Of a stretch of 64,000 nt of DNA, positions 47,810 through 56,911 are shown piece after piece. The notes beneath the pieces are model-generated. The model searched no databases. It was given only the letters and a program-made list of their open reading frames with translations, and was not told the DNA's origin. The number at the start of each line of letters is the position of its first letter. Position 1 is the first letter of the stretch. The stretch is taken from positions 1 to 64,000 of the forward strand of contig CADEFU010000005.1 in assembly GCA_902826695.1 (NCBI GenBank). The letters are read 5' to 3'. A program made the translations under genes and the position numbers. Origin of the DNA: an uncultured Alphaproteobacteria bacterium (GTDB lineage: Bacteria; Pseudomonadota; Alphaproteobacteria; Micropepsales; Micropepsaceae).

Positions 47810-49339
47810 ATGCACCAGCGACGCAACATCCTCTTCATCACCGCCGACCAGTGGCGCGGCGAATGCCTGTCGGCGCTGAACCACCCGGTCGTGAAGACCC
47901 CGAACCTCGACGCGCTCGCCCGCGAAGGCACATTGTTCGCGCGGCACTTCTCGAACACCTCGCCGTGCTCGCCGTCGCGCGCGACGCTGCACACCGGTCT
48001 CTACCAGCACAATCATCGCGTGACGATGAACGGCACGCCGCTCGACCGGCGCCACGCGAACTGGGCACTGGAGGCGCGCAAGCGCGGCTACGACCCCGCG
48101 CTCATCGGCTACACCGATCAAACCGCCGACCCGCGCGATCTCGCACCGAACGATCCGCGCCGCAACACCTACGAAGGCATCCTACCCGGTCTGACCGCGA
48201 TCGCCGACACCGGCATGGATCATCCGGGGCCTTGGGCCGAGTTCCTGCGCGCCCGCGGTTACGAACTCCCGCACGAGGAGCGCTTCATCATTTGGATGCG
48301 CGAGAGCGGCCCCGACTACGAAGACGGCGCCGAGCACCCGAAGCCGTGGTTCGTGAAAGCGGAGCACAACGACACGACCTGGCACGTCGACCAAGCGATC
48401 GACTATGTCAGCGAACGCCGCAACGATTCCTGGATCCTTCACCTCTCGCTGCTGCGTCCGCACCCGCCATGGGTCGCGTCCGAACCGTGGAACCGGCTCT
48501 ACGACCCTGAAACTCTGTCGCCGCCCCAACGCCGCGCCACGCCGGACGACGAAGCGAACCAGCACCCCTGGCTCGCTTACCAACTGAAGCACCCGCTCTA
48601 TCAAGCGCCGGACGACATCCGCAAACTGAACCGCATGCGCGCCGTGTATCTCGCGATGATGAGCGAGGTCGACGAAAATCTGGGCCGCCTGTTCGCGCAC
48701 CTGAAACTCGAGGGGCTCTGGGACGACACGCTGATCGTCTTCACCAGCGATCACGGCGAACAGCTTGGCGACCACTGGCTGCTCGGCAAGTCGAGCTACT
48801 TCAACGAGTCGTTCGCCGTGCCGCTGATCGTGCGCGACCCGCGCCCGGCCGCCGACCTGACGCGCGGCGCAAGGGTGCGCGAATTCACCGAGCACGTCGA
48901 CATCATGCCCACCTTGCTCGATTTCATCGGCACGGACATCCCGCCGCAATGCGACGGTCGCTCGCTCATGCCGCTGATCGAGAAGGGCGCGGCCCCGTCC
49001 TGGCGCAAGCACGCGCACTTCGAGTTCGACTTCCGCGACGCAAGCTTCGACGGCGCCGAACACGCGCTCGGCCTCAAACTGCACCAGTGCAACTTCAGCG
49101 CCATCCAGGACGAACGCTTCAAATACGTGCACTTCGCGAACCTGGCCCCGCTGTTGTTCGATCTTCAGCGCGACCCGTATGAGTTCACGAACTTGGCGGG
49201 AGCGGCCGACTACGCCAAAGTCACGCTCGCCTATGCGCAGAAATTGCTCTCCTGGCGCCTCACACACGAAGACCAGACGCTGACCCACCTGATGGCAACC
49301 GACAAAGGCACGATCGCCCGCCCGAGCCCTCGCTTCTGA
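47810..49339 (+). CDS. Phosphonate monoester hydrolase/sulfatase family protein
   Basis: 509 residues. NILFITADQWRGE has the metal Asp (D13). The formylglycine motif is C53-S-P-S-R57, so the Cys must be converted by a maturation enzyme not in the window. TSDHGEQLGDHWLLGK (D314, H315) completes the metal site. The close likeness to rhizobial phosphonate monoester hydrolase runs to the C-terminus (LSWRLTHEDQTLTH). It likely cleaves phosphonate monoesters or phosphodiesters. Its stop overlaps the cupin start. Confidence 0.9.
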   Translation: MHQRRNILFITADQWRGECLSALNHPVVKTPNLDALAREGTLFARHFSNTSPCSPSRATLHTGLYQHNHRVTMNGTPLDRRHANWALEARKRGYDPALIGYTDQTADPRDLAPNDPRRNTYEGILPGLTAIADTGMDHPGPWAEFLRARGYELPHEERFIIWMRESGPDYEDGAEHPKPWFVKAEHNDTTWHVDQAIDYVSERRNDSWILHLSLLRPHPPWVASEPWNRLYDPETLSPPQRRATPDDEANQHPWLAYQLKHPLYQAPDDIRKLNRMRAVYLAMMSEVDENLGRLFAHLKLEGLWDDTLIVFTSDHGEQLGDHWLLGKSSYFNESFAVPLIVRDPRPAADLTRGARVREFTEHVDIMPTLLDFIGTDIPPQCDGRSLMPLIEKGAAPSWRKHAHFEFDFRDASFDGAEHALGLKLHQCNFSAIQDERFKYVHFANLAPLLFDLQRDPYEFTNLAGAADYAKVTLAYAQKLLSWRLTHEDQTLTHLMATDKGTIARPSPRF

Positions 49340-50262
49340 TGGACCTCGAAGCCGCCATCGCCGACCACGAGCGCCGCGGTTTCCGCCTCGACATGATCAT
49401 GCCGGCCGACAACCCGCGCATCGCCATCGTCTCGAAGGGCGGCGAGATGCTGCGCCTCACCGCGACCGAAAGCGGCGTACAAGCCGAACCGTTCACTGGC
49501 CTCGGCCATCCCGTCCTTCCACCGAGCACGCAAGACTTCGTCATCACCCGCGCCGACGACGGCGCATGGCAAGCCGGCCGCGCCGGCATGCAGTACCGCG
49601 ACCTGATCCCCGGGCGTCTCGGCGGGCGCTACATCGCCTCGCACATCCGCATTCCCGATGGCGGCCCGGTGAACGACTACGTCCACCACCACCGCATCCG
49701 CTTCCAGATGATCTTCGTGCGCAAAGGCTGGGTACGCGTCGTCTACGAAGATCAAGGCGAGCCGTTCGTCATGCACGAAGGCGACTGCGTCCTGCAGCCA
49801 CCGGGCATCCGCCACCGCGTGCTCGAAGCATCGACCGGTCTCGAAGTCATCGAAATCGGCTGCCCCGCCGAACACGAAACCTTCCGCGATCACGACCTCA
49901 CACTACCGACATCGACGCTGAACCCGGCGCGCGACTTCAGTGGCCAGCGTTTCGTGCACCACATCGCCGCATCCGCAGCGTGGCACGACGGTGACGGCTA
50001 CGCGTTTCGCGACACGGGCGTCACCACCGCAACGAAAAACCTTGCCAGCGTTCGCGTCCTCAAGCTCACTGCGTCAACCAAGCGAACGACCTCCAGTGAC
50101 TTTCTCTTCCTATTTGTCCTAGACGGCTCTCTGCAGATCGCGATAGCGGCCGCGGCGGAACAAACAATCCACCGCAACGAATCGTGCGCAATTCCAATGG
50201 GCTCGGACCTCACGCTGATTAGCGCTGGCGGCTGCTCGTTACTTGAGGTGACGGTGTCATGA
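49339..50262 (+). CDS. Cupin domain protein
   Basis: 307 residues. A central cupin fold with DYVHHHRIRFQMIFVRKGWVRVVYEDQGEPFVMHEGDCVLQPPGIRHRVLEAS has the metal-binding His/Glu of cupin motifs 1 and 2. A second, degenerate cupin follows (about 225-305), so this is a bicupin. The start overlaps the monoesterase stop by one base (TGATG), indicating coupling. The substrate is unknown; possibly it handles the product of the hydrolase. Confidence 0.85.
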   Translation: MDLEAAIADHERRGFRLDMIMPADNPRIAIVSKGGEMLRLTATESGVQAEPFTGLGHPVLPPSTQDFVITRADDGAWQAGRAGMQYRDLIPGRLGGRYIASHIRIPDGGPVNDYVHHHRIRFQMIFVRKGWVRVVYEDQGEPFVMHEGDCVLQPPGIRHRVLEASTGLEVIEIGCPAEHETFRDHDLTLPTSTLNPARDFSGQRFVHHIAASAAWHDGDGYAFRDTGVTTATKNLASVRVLKLTASTKRTTSSDFLFLFVLDGSLQIAIAAAAEQTIHRNESCAIPMGSDLTLISAGGCSLLEVTVS

Positions 50263-50786
50263 CCCACTGGGCCAACGCCTACGCACCAACAATTGGCGCA
50301 CGCCTGGAGGGAATGGCATTTCAGTGCATCACGGCTGACACACCGGAAGTATTGGCAAACCTCAAGCAGCCTCACCTATGGTTCTCCGGATCCGTATGCA
50401 TAGGTTTCCGAAACGGCCACCAGATACTTTTGACCTGGCACACGAAGAGACTTTGCCTCGCGCTGGGACAGGAAGCGGACGCGAGATCACTCTCGCTCGA
50501 TCGAATAAACATGAGATGGGAAGACCCATGGGGTGCGCTAGGTGCGTCAACCCTCAGATCGGTTCGGCTTTACGACGCTGAGATCGACTTAGGATTCGAC
50601 AAGTTTCGCGACATCGTCGCAGCACGACACGACTTTGTGGGCCCCGAGCGAACCGTCAGTCTTTGGATTTGCACAGGCTACTACCCCCGCAGCAGAGTCG
50701 GCGAGGGGGACGACCTCTACGTTGGCCTTGAGCCCCCGGCTAACGCTGGCGAACTCACGCTGTCGATGGCTTTCGGGCAAACCTAG
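50259..50786 (+). CDS. Hypothetical protein
   Basis: 175 residues, overlapping the cupin stop by four bases (ATGA). No signal peptide or TM helix; many aromatic residues (HLWFSG, WHTKRLC, MRWEDPWGAL, SLWICTGYYP) and a mixed beta-like pattern. I do not recognise a family. Base composition is lower in GC than the cupin gene. It converges with the MBL hydrolase, overlapping by four bases. Confidence 0.6.
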   Translation: MTHWANAYAPTIGARLEGMAFQCITADTPEVLANLKQPHLWFSGSVCIGFRNGHQILLTWHTKRLCLALGQEADARSLSLDRINMRWEDPWGALGASTLRSVRLYDAEIDLGFDKFRDIVAARHDFVGPERTVSLWICTGYYPRSRVGEGDDLYVGLEPPANAGELTLSMAFGQT

Positions 50787-51607
50787 ATCAAATTGATCCG
50801 CATGTTGTCGCGCGCCACGAAGCAGCCCGGCCACGCGGCCAACGCAGACGCCTCGACCTCTTCCATGAAATGATCCTCGTGGTCGGGATCGTGATGGAAG
50901 ATCGCGAGCCGCTTCACCTTCGCAGCCTTCGCCAACCGCACGCCTTCCTGCCATGTCGAATGCCCCCATCCGCGCTTCGACTGGAACTCGTGGTCGGTGT
51001 AGGTGCAGTCGTAGATCATCAGATCCGCACCCTCGACGAGGCCGAGGATGTTTTGGTCGGGCTTGCCCGGCGTGTGTTCAGTGTCGGTGACGTAGCAGAG
51101 CGAGCGGCCCTGATAGTCGAGCCGGTACCCCGTCGCGCCGTCCGGATGATTGAGCGGCGCCGTGCGCACCTTGATGTCGTTCTCGAGCATGAACGTGTCG
51201 CCCGCGCGAAAATCCTGGAACTCGATCTTCGCCTTCATAATGTCGATCGGCACCGGAAAGAACGGATGCGTCATCTGACCCGCCAGCACCGTCTGAATGG
51301 GCAAACCCGTGTCCAAGTGCCCCGCCATGATGCGGAAGTGGTGGCCGTCTGCGAACGCCGGCTGAAAAAAGGGAAAGCCCTGAATATGATCCCAATGCGT
51401 GTGCGACATGAGCACGGTCGCCTCGCGCAACTGTTTGCGCATGAACCACTTGCCGAGGTTGCGCACGCCGGTGCCGAGATCGAAAATCACGCGCCGTCCA
51501 CCCATCGCGACTTCGACGCAACTTGTGTTGCCGCCGAACGCAAGATGGTTGGGACCGGGACAAGCAACGGTCCCGCGTGTACCCCAAAACTTGACCTTGA
51601 ACGCCAT
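50783..51607 (-). CDS. MBL-fold metallo-hydrolase
   Basis: 274 residues. GNTSCVEV and VIFDLGTGVRNLG are followed by the zinc motif HTHWDH, then DCTYTDHE and IFHHDPDHED. This is the phosphodiesterase-like MBL group (with GTRGTVACPGP start) often annotated as PhnP-like or cyclic nucleotide phosphodiesterase. Proximity to the phosphonate esterase operon is suggestive but no link is proved. Confidence 0.9.
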   Translation of the reverse strand: MAFKVKFWGTRGTVACPGPNHLAFGGNTSCVEVAMGGRRVIFDLGTGVRNLGKWFMRKQLREATVLMSHTHWDHIQGFPFFQPAFADGHHFRIMAGHLDTGLPIQTVLAGQMTHPFFPVPIDIMKAKIEFQDFRAGDTFMLENDIKVRTAPLNHPDGATGYRLDYQGRSLCYVTDTEHTPGKPDQNILGLVEGADLMIYDCTYTDHEFQSKRGWGHSTWQEGVRLAKAAKVKRLAIFHHDPDHEDHFMEEVEASALAAWPGCFVARDNMRINLI

Positions 51608-51696
51608 CGCTTCTTCGAAACCCTCAGCCCGCCGATAAGTTTATCTGTTGCAATCGGCCCGCGAAGCAACTTCACAGGCTGTGGCCGTGACAGGTG

Positions 51697-52017
51697 TCAC
51701 AACGGATGCTGTCTGATAAAGGCACGCGCCTCTTCAAAGGCAGCCCTGACCGGCGCAATCTTGCTCTTGTCCATGGCGTGTTTCTCGGCGTCTGCTGCCG
51801 CATCTGCCACGGCAAAAGCGCCAACGCCTCGCGCTGAGCCCTTAAGCGTATGGGTCCATAGTTTCCAAGATTTCGCGTCACTGGCGCGTTCAAGCTCGCC
51901 GATCACCTGTTCGGTGTGTACGACGAACAAATCCAGTACCTCGCGCATCACGGGAAGGTTCCCCGCCGCTTGGTTCTTCAGGTGCTCATAGTCAACAGCC
52001 TTCGCCACAGCGCTCAC
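51697..52017 (-). CDS. Hpt phosphotransfer protein
   Basis: 106 residues from a GTG preceded by GAGGGGAG. VDYEHLKNQAAGNLPVMREVLDLFV leads to the Hpt motif WTHTLKGSARGVGA, in which the first His receives phosphate; the other residues form a four-helix bundle. No kinase or regulator is adjacent, so its partner is unknown. The longer open frame upstream (to 52188) lacks support. Confidence 0.85.
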   Translation of the reverse strand: MSAVAKAVDYEHLKNQAAGNLPVMREVLDLFVVHTEQVIGELERASDAKSWKLWTHTLKGSARGVGAFAVADAAADAEKHAMDKSKIAPVRAAFEEARAFIRQHPL

Positions 52018-52099
52018 AGGCACACTCCCCTCCGCCGGAACTCGCAAGTTTAGGCTGCGAGACCCAACCAGATCGTTAACGGCGATTAGGAAATTTTGC

Positions 52100-52801
52100 T
52101 TAGAACGGCACCCACCCGCCCGGAAATGGCGATGCGCTGAACAGCCAGGCGTGCCCAAACAAGAAGGCAAGGAAAACGGCCAGTGCAATCAACTGGCGAT
52201 AGGTCAAAAGCTCGCCCAGATGTAGCGAGTTGCGACCCGCCAAGATGGCTGCAAACGGCACATTCGACGTTCGCCCCGCGAACTCGATCCAGCCATCCGC
52301 CATCTTGCGCGCCCGTTTCGCATCGATCGAGTAAGTTCCGGCGACGGCAAGCACCAGAAACGTTCCGAAGAACACCACCGACGCTGCATCGCCGTTGGCA
52401 GCTAAATGAAACGCCGCCCACAGCGCCGCCCCCCATAGAAACGGATGCCGGGTAACGCGAAGGATGCCCGTCGCCTCCTGCTTCGCTGCTGCATCCATAC
52501 CGACCGAGGTCGGATTGGGTGTGAGCAAACCCGAGACGATCAGAAAGAATGCGATCGCAATCACGATGATCCCGCTGTGCCGCACGCCCGGTCCCAAATC
52601 CCAGAGGACACTGGAGCCTTCACCCGACGCCACGTTGTAGCTCATCGCCATCCAAACGATGCCGCCCACGCTCGCGAGCGAGAAGGCACCGAGGTAGGCC
52701 TGCTCCCCGATCGCACCCACGATGACATCGCGCAGCCGCGTACCGGCGACCAACAAGTGCAAAACAAGGAAGAACAGCGAAGACGCGATGAGCATCGTCA
52801 T
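52100..52801 (-). CDS. NnrU family membrane protein
   Basis: 233 residues from MTMLIASSLFFLVLHLLVAG, with six or so TM helices. LRVTRHPFLWGAALWAAFHLAANGD is the conserved NnrU/isoprenylcysteine methyltransferase-like segment. NnrU is linked to nitrite/nitric oxide reduction in denitrifiers, and relatives such as this are often outside nitrogen clusters. Function here is unknown. Confidence 0.85.
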   Translation of the reverse strand: MTMLIASSLFFLVLHLLVAGTRLRDVIVGAIGEQAYLGAFSLASVGGIVWMAMSYNVASGEGSSVLWDLGPGVRHSGIIVIAIAFFLIVSGLLTPNPTSVGMDAAAKQEATGILRVTRHPFLWGAALWAAFHLAANGDAASVVFFGTFLVLAVAGTYSIDAKRARKMADGWIEFAGRTSNVPFAAILAGRNSLHLGELLTYRQLIALAVFLAFLFGHAWLFSASPFPGGWVPF

Positions 52802-53067
52802 GAGCAATCTCCAATTCCGAATCAGCTGAGAACCAGTGTGGGCTGTCGGCACAAACTTCAAAGCAACACGATGCGCTCACATCGATGCGCATGAGTCACA
52901 CCATTGCAGCACGCACCGATCACAAACCTGTCGAAAAGACCAAGTTGCCGCAACTCACACGTTCAGCGTCGCCGATCCACAGCCCGCTTGTACTGTGGCG
53001 AATCTTCTTCAGTGTCAGCCGTCACAAGAAATGGTAGCTTTATAGTAAATGTGATCACGGAAAGCGC
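52802..53067. promoter_or_regulatory. 266-bp divergent region upstream of the TipN-like gene
   Basis: No gene is supported. The part from about 53000 to 53067 has TTGTAC near 52988 and an AT-rich TTTATAGTAAATG near 53039, so a promoter for the plus-strand gene is likely. No operator or terminator is clear. Confidence 0.35.
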
Positions 53068-55368
53068 ATGCAGCGCGTCGAGCCATCAAAGATACAGGAG
53101 TTCGAAGAGGCCACGCTGGGTGAGCATCAGGTGCTCCCGCGCGCGCCCCTGCCTGCGTTCGACGAACCACTAACGGTTGAGGCACGGCCTGCCCACTTAC
53201 CCCAGGAGTCTGGCGGTTCTTTGTTCTGGGGAACATGCTTCTTCTGCTTTTTCTGGCTTGGCGGAATCGGTGCATACCTCACCGGCCTCATCGGTTGGGC
53301 GCAGCTCTTCACTCTTCCCGTAGCGTGGTACGGCTTGATCGTCGCAGTTCTCCTTGTCCCGGTTGTCTTGGCGATTTTCATCGCCCTGCTTGCACGCGAA
53401 GCAAAGATTCTGCGCGGCCAATCGTCGGCGCTTGCCATCGTCGCAGCCGAACTCAGCGAACCCGAGGAACATGCAGCCCGTGGCATGACGCGCCTCGGTC
53501 ACGCCATTCGCCGCGAACTCGATGTCTTCAACGCCGCGGTTGAAACAGCAACCTCGCGCATGGCGGCCCTCGATGCGGCAACCGCCGAACGCATGCAGAT
53601 GATTGAGCGCACCTCCGTCGCCGCACAGGAGCGCGTCGATCGTGCGACGGCAAAGTTGGGCGCTGAGCGCGACAAGCTCGCGCAATTCACACAAGCCTTG
53701 GACACCGCCGTGTTGGCGGCATCCGACACACTGACGTCGCGTCTGCAAGAAGCGCGCACCGCGGCCCGCACCGCCAGCGAAAATCTGCATAGCGAGCACA
53801 ACGCGATCGCAGGGCTGATCTCGACGCTCCAAACGGCATCCGCCACGGTCTCGAACCGCGCCGTCGAATCCGCAAAAGAGATTGAGCGCCAAGCGCAACG
53901 TTTGGATGCGGCCAGTGAAGCCGTCGCCGCGCGCTCCGAGCAAGTCGTCGTGCGCCACGAACGCCAACGCGCGGCACTTGCAGAAACGATCGACCGCTTG
54001 AAGCAAGAAAACGACCACATGGCGCGCGCACTCGACTTCCAGCGCGAAGGCTTGAGCAAGCTGGTCGGTGTGATGGTCGATGAGTCGAAGAAGATCGGCA
54101 CCTTCACGATCGAAGGCACGCGCCGTCTCGACGAAACCGCAGCGATCATGGCCCAGCGTATCGTGGAGACGACACAACTCTTCACGCGTGAGTCCGAGAA
54201 ACTTCGCACCTCAACCGAGCTCACCACGTCCGGTCTTGAACAAGCGATGCAAACGATCCGCACCGCCGGTGACTCCTCGTTCGATGCAGCAGGCCGCTTG
54301 GGCTCCGTCTTGATCAGCCTGCGCGAGACCGCGGCGACCGCCTCGCAGCAGATTGAGGCAAGCGTCGATCGCTTGGGAAAACTAACAAACCAAATGCCCG
54401 CAGCAGCAGCCGACCAGGCGCAGCGTGTGCGGGTTGCCCTCGATCAGCAAGCCGGTGCCGTCAACGATTTCAACACGCGCGTCAGCGGCGCTTTCGAACG
54501 TGTCCGTCAAGCCGAGCCGCCGAAGGCTCCACCGCTGCCCGCACCTGCGCAGCAGCAGGCCGCGCCTTCGTTCAATGTGCCGCCGGCCGCGAACCTGGCG
54601 CCGCCACCGCGCCACCAAGTGGCGTCAGCCGCCGACCAAAGACCACTACCGCTGCAGCAACAGGACATTGCGCCCGACCAACAGCAACGCGGCTGGTTCG
54701 GCCTCGGCAAGCGCTTTGGCCGCCCCGCCGATACGCCCGACACAGCCGACGACCGCGGCTCCTGGGACATGAAATCGTTGCTGGCCGCAGCTGAGACAGA
54801 AACCCAAAAGCCTGCAATCCAGCACACCGCCCATCAGGCTCCACCACCCGCGCGTCCGCCCCAGCAGCCCGCTCCGGCGCAACCGCGCATGGTCGAGTTG
54901 CGCCCGGATCAAATGGTGCCTGAGTCCACGGTTACGCGCGCACCGCACCCCGCGACGCCCCCACCCAGCCCGCAACAGCAACGGGGGGCAAAGCCCGCCG
55001 AGCAACCCGGCACGTCATCGCGCCATATGATCGAAACGCTGCAAGCGATGGCGATCGACCTAGACCGCTTCCTCGAAGACGACCCGCCGATGGATCTGCT
55101 GCGCCGCTACCGCAGCGGCGAGCGCAACGTCTTCGCCCGCCGCCTGGTCCAAGTCCTGGGTCGCGAGCAAGCCGAACAAATCGGCCGCAAGTACCGCGAA
55201 GACGGCGAATTCCGCGATACCGTCGATCGCTACGTCCTTCAGTTCGAAGCACTGATGGAACAAACCGCGCGCACAGACCGCGACAACGTTCTGGTCGAAA
55301 CGTACCTGACCTCGCAAACCGGCAAGGTCTACGTCGCGCTCGCCTCCGCGATCGGCCGCCTGTCTTAA
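53068..55368 (+). CDS. TipN-like membrane coiled-coil protein
   Basis: 766 residues. Two TM helices (about 52-75 and 84-110) follow a short soluble N-terminus. Residues about 130-480 form a long Ala-rich coiled coil. Residues 485-640 are Pro/Gln-rich and probably disordered. The last 110 residues form a helical domain (LQAMAIDLDRFLEDDPPMDLLRRYRSGERNVFARRLV). This layout recalls TipN, the Caulobacter pole marker that positions flagella and the cytokinesis site. The identity is inferred from architecture; a chemoreceptor-like scaffold is an alternative. Confidence 0.6.
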   Translation: MQRVEPSKIQEFEEATLGEHQVLPRAPLPAFDEPLTVEARPAHLPQESGGSLFWGTCFFCFFWLGGIGAYLTGLIGWAQLFTLPVAWYGLIVAVLLVPVVLAIFIALLAREAKILRGQSSALAIVAAELSEPEEHAARGMTRLGHAIRRELDVFNAAVETATSRMAALDAATAERMQMIERTSVAAQERVDRATAKLGAERDKLAQFTQALDTAVLAASDTLTSRLQEARTAARTASENLHSEHNAIAGLISTLQTASATVSNRAVESAKEIERQAQRLDAASEAVAARSEQVVVRHERQRAALAETIDRLKQENDHMARALDFQREGLSKLVGVMVDESKKIGTFTIEGTRRLDETAAIMAQRIVETTQLFTRESEKLRTSTELTTSGLEQAMQTIRTAGDSSFDAAGRLGSVLISLRETAATASQQIEASVDRLGKLTNQMPAAAADQAQRVRVALDQQAGAVNDFNTRVSGAFERVRQAEPPKAPPLPAPAQQQAAPSFNVPPAANLAPPPRHQVASAADQRPLPLQQQDIAPDQQQRGWFGLGKRFGRPADTPDTADDRGSWDMKSLLAAAETETQKPAIQHTAHQAPPPARPPQQPAPAQPRMVELRPDQMVPESTVTRAPHPATPPPSPQQQRGAKPAEQPGTSSRHMIETLQAMAIDLDRFLEDDPPMDLLRRYRSGERNVFARRLVQVLGREQAEQIGRKYREDGEFRDTVDRYVLQFEALMEQTARTDRDNVLVETYLTSQTGKVYVALASAIGRLS

Positions 55369-55371
55369 GGC

Positions 55372-56019
55372 CTATTTCCAGTCCCGAGGCTTCTTGTCCT
55401 TCGACTCCTCGCCGGCTTTGAGGGTCCAGGCAACGGCGCGCTTCAACACCGCACCGACGGCGTCGTCGAACGCCTGCACGATGTCGGGCACGCTCTCGCT
55501 GTTCGCAGGCTTCAAGATATCGAAGCTTTCCGACCCCACGATTTGTCCGAGCGCCACACGCACCAGCTTCAGATTTACGCGCACATGGGCGACCGTGCCG
55601 CCCTCAGCGGTCTTCTCCGCCTGAAACTCGCGTAGTTCCACCTTCAACACATAGTCCGAGCGAAGCCCGATCGATTGCCGCCCCACCGACACGATCTTCT
55701 TCGAATTCTCGAACGACTGGATCAGAAGCTGCTGCACCATCCGCGGCGCCCGATCCGCCCAGCGCGACCCGGCAAGGTACTTCACTTCCAGCGCCGACGG
55801 CGCGATCGCGATGCGGTCGGTGTCGATGCCCTTGGCCGTAGACGGTTCCTCGACCACAAGCTGCCATTCGACCGTCGGCAGGTCTTCCGGAAACGTGCTC
55901 TTCGGCGAAAGCACATAGAGGTCCGGCGGCGGCCCGCTGCCCAGATCAGGCAGACTGCACCCGGCCAACGCGACCGCACTCAACGTCGCAATCGCCACTC
56001 CACGCAATGACCCGCGCAT
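55372..56019 (-). CDS. PqiC-like ABC transport auxiliary lipoprotein
   Basis: 215 residues with a lipobox: SAVALAGCSLPDLG, Cys becoming the acylated residue. PDLYVLSPKSTFPEDLP and VGRQSIGLRSDYVLKVELREFQAE match the ABC_trans_aux/PqiC family that sits in the outer membrane and joins MCE complexes. The start overlaps the mlaD stop (TGATG), so this is the last gene of the lipid-transport operon. Confidence 0.88.
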   Translation of the reverse strand: MRGSLRGVAIATLSAVALAGCSLPDLGSGPPPDLYVLSPKSTFPEDLPTVEWQLVVEEPSTAKGIDTDRIAIAPSALEVKYLAGSRWADRAPRMVQQLLIQSFENSKKIVSVGRQSIGLRSDYVLKVELREFQAEKTAEGGTVAHVRVNLKLVRVALGQIVGSESFDILKPANSESVPDIVQAFDDAVGAVLKRAVAWTLKAGEESKDKKPRDWK

Positions 56020-56891
56020 CAGCGCCCTCCCCCGGACTTGTACTCAACCGCTTTGTCGCCAAACAGCAGCGACGACGGGCTGCTCTCAAGCCGCTGTGCC
56101 GCCCGATCGATCGACCCAATCATCTGCCGCGCATCGCCGATCGCAAGCAGCAACTCTGGCAGACCTTGCCGTGCAAAATCGCGCAACGGCCCGCGTGCCT
56201 CGTTCATGATCGCGCGAATGTCGCCCGCAACCCCACGAATATCGGCGAGTGTCGTCTTCGCGTCGCCCGCGACGATCTTGTCGATGTTCGTTACTATCGA
56301 GTCGAACTTGTCCGATGCCTTCGCGATGTTACCCGTCAACCTCTCGAGGTTCGCAACCATTGCGGTGAACTTTTTCTCGTTCTCGGGATTCAAGAAGGCT
56401 CCCGCCCGCTCCAAGACCAAGTTGCCGCGATCGACAAACTTCGGTGCGCTGGTGAACAGCTCTGATATCGCGGACGGCTTTGTCTTAATGACCGGATAAC
56501 GCTGCTTCTCCTCAGCCACAAGCGGGTTCGCGTTCGGATCCTCGCCGCCACCGATCTGAATCGCGGCAACGCCCGTCAACCCCATCGTCTCCAACTGCGC
56601 AAACGAATCTTCCTTCACCGGCGTCGTGCGCTCGACCTGAATTCGCACCAGCACGTTCTTCGGATCGTCCTTGTCGATCTCGATCTGGATCACTTCGCCG
56701 ACCTTGATGCCGTTGTAGAGAACGTCCGCCGCCTTGCTCAGGCCCGAAACCGACCCCACGAACTTCAGATCGTAAAGCTGATACTGCCGGTCGAACTCGA
56801 ACCGTCCGATCCAGAACATAAATGCGATCGTTGCCAACGTGATGCCGATCGCGAAGCTCCCGATCAGCAGGTGATGTGCGCGCGTTTCCAT
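56019..56891 (-). CDS. mlaD: MlaD-family (MCE) substrate-binding protein
   Basis: 290 residues. N-terminal TM helix (HLLIGSFAIGITLATIAFMFWI), then the MCE domain (YDLKFVGSVSGLSKAADVLYNGIKVGEV; LMGLTGVAAIQIGGG-like segment), and a long helical C-terminus that would form the hexamer's central tunnel. It carries phospholipids across the periplasm with MlaE and MlaF, whose genes lie upstream on the same strand. Confidence 0.92.
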   Translation of the reverse strand: METRAHHLLIGSFAIGITLATIAFMFWIGRFEFDRQYQLYDLKFVGSVSGLSKAADVLYNGIKVGEVIQIEIDKDDPKNVLVRIQVERTTPVKEDSFAQLETMGLTGVAAIQIGGGEDPNANPLVAEEKQRYPVIKTKPSAISELFTSAPKFVDRGNLVLERAGAFLNPENEKKFTAMVANLERLTGNIAKASDKFDSIVTNIDKIVAGDAKTTLADIRGVAGDIRAIMNEARGPLRDFARQGLPELLLAIGDARQMIGSIDRAAQRLESSPSSLLFGDKAVEYKSGGGR

Positions 56892-56911
56892 CGACTAACG
56901 CTCCCTCAAAC

